Part shown: piece after piece, positions 61,643 through 64,000 of the stretch
How positions within the stretch are numbered: the first letter of the stretch is position 1
Layout of the letters: each line of letters starts with the position of its first letter
Assembly (NCBI RefSeq): GCF_050490315.1
Contig: NZ_JBNPEO010000007.1
Span: 1 to 64,000 of the forward strand
Direction of reading: 5' to 3'
From: JBNPEO01 sp050490315
Lineage (GTDB): Bacteria; Actinomycetota; Actinomycetes; Actinomycetales; Micrococcaceae
DNA length: 64,000 bases
Notes under the pieces: generated by a model
What the model was told of the DNA's origin: nothing
Databases searched by the model: none
The model's input: only the letters and a program-made list of their open reading frames with translations
Translations under genes and position numbers: made by a program

Positions 61643-62701
61643 TTAAGGGACTCGGTGTAGCCATTCCTCGGTGCCGAATTTTTCGATGACGCGTTGTTGC
61701 GCTGCAGAGAGCTCTGCTTCGGACAGAGTTGTTTCAGTAGCACCGTAGCGTTCCTTAAAGACTTCGATCATGGTGTTGATGATCTCTTCGCGAGGTAGGC
61801 CGGTTTGGCGGCGGAGCGGGTCTACGCGCTTCTTGGCGCTGCGTGTGCCCTTGTCGGAGAGTTTCTCTTTGCCGATGCGCAGGACCTCGACCATCTTGTC
61901 AGCGTCGATGTTGTAGCTCATCGTCACGTGGTGGAGCATGCCACCGTTGGCGAGACGCTTCTGGGCCGCTCCCCCGATTTTTCCTTGATCGGTGGCAATG
62001 TCATTAAGCGGAACATAGAACGCTTCTATCCCCAGCCGTTTGAGCGCAGCCATCACCCAGGCGTCAAGGAAAGCGTACGACTCTTCAAAACTGAGCCCGT
62101 CCACGAGCGTCTGCGGCAGGTAGAGCGAGTAGGTGATGCAGTTTCCTCCTTCCATAAACATGGCGCCACCGCCGGTAACACGACGCACCACAGAGATGTT
62201 GTGCTTCTGAACGCCTTCGGGGTGCAACTCATTCCGGTAGGACTGAAAGCTGCCGATCACAACCGAGGGCTCTTCCCAATCCCAGAACCTGAGCGTGGGC
62301 TGGTGTTCGCCGGCTCCTACGGCCTGAGTGAGTACTTCGTCGAGTGCAACGTTGATGTTGGTTGGCTGCACGGTGGGGCGGATAACTTCCCACTGGTGGT
62401 CAGCCCATGAGCTGGCATAGCCCAAGGCCCTGCGAATGGTGATGGCAACAGCCTCGGGTGAAAACCCAAAAAAATGTGCATCTGCAGGGAGAGAATCACT
62501 CACTGCTTTGGAGAGCTGGACGTTGCTGGAGTTACTGGGCAAGCGCTCAAGGGCTGCGTTGATGGTGTCGAGAGCTTCGTCCGGTTCTAGGAAGAAATCG
62601 CCGCTCAGCGATACCTTGCTGAGCTGACCGCCGTCGTCGTCTAGATCCACCACCACGAGCTTGCCGCCGGGTACCTTGTATTCGCCATGACGCATAACCA
62701 T
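61643..62701 (-). CDS. Lipoate-protein ligase family protein with swapped domain order
   Basis: A 352-residue biotin/lipoate ligase-fold enzyme. The main domain (about 105-340) shows TLRFWDWEEPSVVIGSFQSY, HNISVVRRVTGGGAMFMEGG, and IATDQGKIGGAAQKRLANGG with the catalytic lysine. The first 90 residues (KVPGGKLVVVDLDDDGGQLS, FFLEPDEALDTINAALERL) match the small accessory domain that is C-terminal in E. coli LplA, here placed N-terminally. It should attach lipoate or octanoate to E2/GcvH proteins. A second ATG six bases in is an alternative start. Confidence 0.85.
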   Translation of the reverse strand: MVMRHGEYKVPGGKLVVVDLDDDGGQLSKVSLSGDFFLEPDEALDTINAALERLPSNSSNVQLSKAVSDSLPADAHFFGFSPEAVAITIRRALGYASSWADHQWEVIRPTVQPTNINVALDEVLTQAVGAGEHQPTLRFWDWEEPSVVIGSFQSYRNELHPEGVQKHNISVVRRVTGGGAMFMEGGNCITYSLYLPQTLVDGLSFEESYAFLDAWVMAALKRLGIEAFYVPLNDIATDQGKIGGAAQKRLANGGMLHHVTMSYNIDADKMVEVLRIGKEKLSDKGTRSAKKRVDPLRRQTGLPREEIINTMIEVFKERYGATETTLSEAELSAAQQRVIEKFGTEEWLHRVP

Positions 62702-62739
62702 AGTTCAAGCCTAGGTCACTCGGCTGGGTGTTAAAACAA

Positions 62740-62770
62740 ACAAACCCCGCACCTATGGTGCGGGGTTTGT
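62740..62770 (-). terminator. Terminator downstream of the L31 gene
   Basis: ACAAACCCCGCACC (62740-62753) pairs perfectly with GGTGCGGGGTTTGT (62757-62770) around a 3-base loop, with TTTGTTTGTTTT after it on the minus strand. It ends the rpmE2 transcript 23 bases after the stop. Confidence 0.92.
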
Positions 62771-62793
62771 AAGAAAAGCTTGAGGCGAAGGAA

Positions 62794-63048
62794 TTACTTC
62801 TTGCCGAAGCCCTTGAAGCGAGCGTTGAAGCGCTCCACACGACCGGCGGAGTCCATGATGCGCTGCTTACCCGTGTAGAACGGGTGGGACTCGGAGGAAA
62901 TTTCGACGTCGATTACCGGGTAGGTGTTGCCGTCTTCCCACTCGATGGTCTTGCTCGAGGAAACGGTGGAGCGGGTGAGGAACTTAACGCCAGAAGCCAA
63001 GTCATTGAAAACGACTGCTTCGTACTTCGGGTGTGTATCAGACTTCAT
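62794..63048 (-). CDS. rpmE2: 50S ribosomal protein L31, type B
   Basis: An 84-residue L31 of the zinc-independent type B. It begins MKSDTHPKYEAVVFNDLASG and contains the family segment HPFYTGKQRIMDSAGRVERF, but has no cysteines, so the CxxC zinc ribbon of type A is missing. Such paralogues often replace the zinc form under zinc limitation under Zur control. I see no clear Zur box upstream, so that regulation is not supported. The ATG at 63048 has AAAGG ahead. The frame extends further upstream to 63348, without support. Confidence 0.95.
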   Translation of the reverse strand: MKSDTHPKYEAVVFNDLASGVKFLTRSTVSSSKTIEWEDGNTYPVIDVEISSESHPFYTGKQRIMDSAGRVERFNARFKGFGKK

Positions 63049-63217
63049 AAGTGGACCTTTGTTCACGCAACTGGATTTGGCCAGCCGCCAGGTATGAATG
63101 GGATGGCCCGCAGGCCAGCTACTAATACTACCGGATGTAGACGTTGCTCGCGAACCAGTGAAGTAGGGCGCTTCGTCTCTTGGAGTCCTGATCGCGGCGC
63201 TTAGAACAGCTTTGGTT

Positions 63218-64000
63218 TCAACAACCCTCGCCGTGGGGATTCTGGATGCAGTTATCCGCATAGTTCTTGGTGATGGAACGCCAGACCTGGATGGTTTGAG
63301 GAGCACTTGTGGCAGAACCTCGGCCGGTGATGGGTAGCGGTGGACCACCGTTCACCGAGTACGTACCGGTAAAGGAGGTAGTGACACTGACGGGATAATT
63401 GCCCGTTGCCGTATAGACGTGGCTAGTCCGGGTTTTGGTTCCCCACTCGTCTTCCGGCAACGGTCCGCCGGAGACTGGCGTGGGACCAAGTGTGGAGCCA
63501 TCGCCGTAGTTATAGGTGTACTCAACGGGTGTAGCTGTCAGGTGCACGGACTGGCCAAGCAAAGCGATGTTGAAGTCTTGTTTGCCCGCTTCCGCATAGA
63601 CGTTTGTCTCGGCGCCTTTGAGAGTGTGCGGCGCGGGTTGAAGCGATACCTTGGAAGGTGAGAAAGGCAGCTTCTCAAAGGCGCTCGAGATTCGCGCAGC
63701 AATAAGCTTTAGCAATTCTTCAGGTCGGATGTCGTAAAGACATGACGCTTCCCCCTTTGAAGACCAATCTGTCCATGCAGGGTTAACGATCGATTTGGGC
63801 GCATACTTCCAAACGACCGGGACACCCGGTTTTTCATCGCCCGGTCTCTTTGGGCATTTCAGTTGATTTGGCAGGCACCCGACGTCGAGCTCATCCGTTT
63901 GACTTTGGCAGTGAAGATCCGCCTTGTATTGATACGGGTCAGCAGGAACGTAGCCAGGGGGCGCGGAGACTGGCAGATCGCTACCTGGATCAACCATCCA
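63218..64000 (-). CDS. PKD-domain protein, 5' end outside the window
   Basis: At least 260 residues, open at the window edge, so the true start and any signal peptide are not visible. A PKD domain covers about residues 150-240, recognised by HLTATPVEYTYNYGDGSTLG and SHVYTATGNYPVSVTTSFTG, which form the immunoglobulin-like fold of surface proteins. Several cysteines lie in the N-terminal part (ADLHCQSQ, VGCLPNQLKC) and at the C-terminus (ADNCIQNPHGEGC), fitting an exported, disulphide-bonded protein. No enzymatic motif. Likely secreted or surface bound; partner unknown. Confidence 0.75.
   Translation of the reverse strand, partial: WMVDPGSDLPVSAPPGYVPADPYQYKADLHCQSQTDELDVGCLPNQLKCPKRPGDEKPGVPVVWKYAPKSIVNPAWTDWSSKGEASCLYDIRPEELLKLIAARISSAFEKLPFSPSKVSLQPAPHTLKGAETNVYAEAGKQDFNIALLGQSVHLTATPVEYTYNYGDGSTLGPTPVSGGPLPEDEWGTKTRTSHVYTATGNYPVSVTTSFTGTYSVNGGPPLPITGRGSATSAPQTIQVWRSITKNYADNCIQNPHGEGC

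Noticed and set aside
1..64000. CRISPR array, prophage or rRNA operon
   Set aside because: No regularly spaced direct repeats of CRISPR type, no phage structural genes and no rRNA-like sequence were seen.

Overview
The window looks like chromosome of a high-GC Gram-positive actinobacterium, most likely a Micrococcaceae member of the Arthrobacter/Renibacterium type. This rests on a complete Pup-proteasome locus, a mycothiol ligase (MshC), RbpA, a fused PafB-PafC regulator, a divergent glgM/glgC pair, and the general gene order. No species can be assigned by reading alone. GTG starts and 4-bp start/stop overlaps are frequent.

Bases 1 to about 9170 are accessory. They hold the 5' end of an unknown membrane-anchored protein, a Tn3-family transposase (DUF4158 type) split into two overlapping reading frames, its pRiA4b ORF-3-like passenger, and a 134-bp miniature inverted-repeat structure. 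Two unknown genes follow, then a translationally coupled trio: an intact tyrosine recombinase, a small XRE-type regulator, and a zinc-ribbon protein with a degenerate tyrosine-recombinase domain. The trio is preceded by a leader unusually rich in palindromes. It is the best candidate here for a poorly described system.

From about 9.2 kb the sequence is mostly core. First come a short UvrA-like ABC protein, an NTF2-like protein, peptide deformylase, an RlmA-type methyltransferase, NfeD plus an SPFH protein, and RbpA behind a sigma-R-like promoter. Next, on the minus strand, are polyprenol-phosphate mannose synthase, an amidohydrolase, the HelY helicase, TatC/TatA, PafBC, two FKBP isomerases, and the full pupylation locus (arc, dop, pup, prcB, prcA, pafA). 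These are followed by TrmI, an S2P-like protease, a HAD hydrolase, PAC2, MshC, UppP and an aldo/keto reductase.

From 41 to 51 kb lie lipid and peptide catabolism genes. An acyl-CoA dehydrogenase and an M20 peptidase come first, then tRNA-Leu(GAG). A thiolase/FabG4-like/MaoC operon is divergent from a TetR regulator that is coupled to a large acyl-CoA oxidase-like gene. A perfect 14-bp-arm operator lies between the divergent units, so TetR probably controls both. The final part carries glgM/glgC, an SDR-like protein with a zinc finger and no catalytic tyrosine, a transglutaminase/alpha-E/ATP-grasp operon, aminopeptidase N, a lipoate ligase with swapped domain order, type B ribosomal protein L31, and a PKD-domain protein cut by the window edge. 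Several strong bidirectional terminators separate convergent units.
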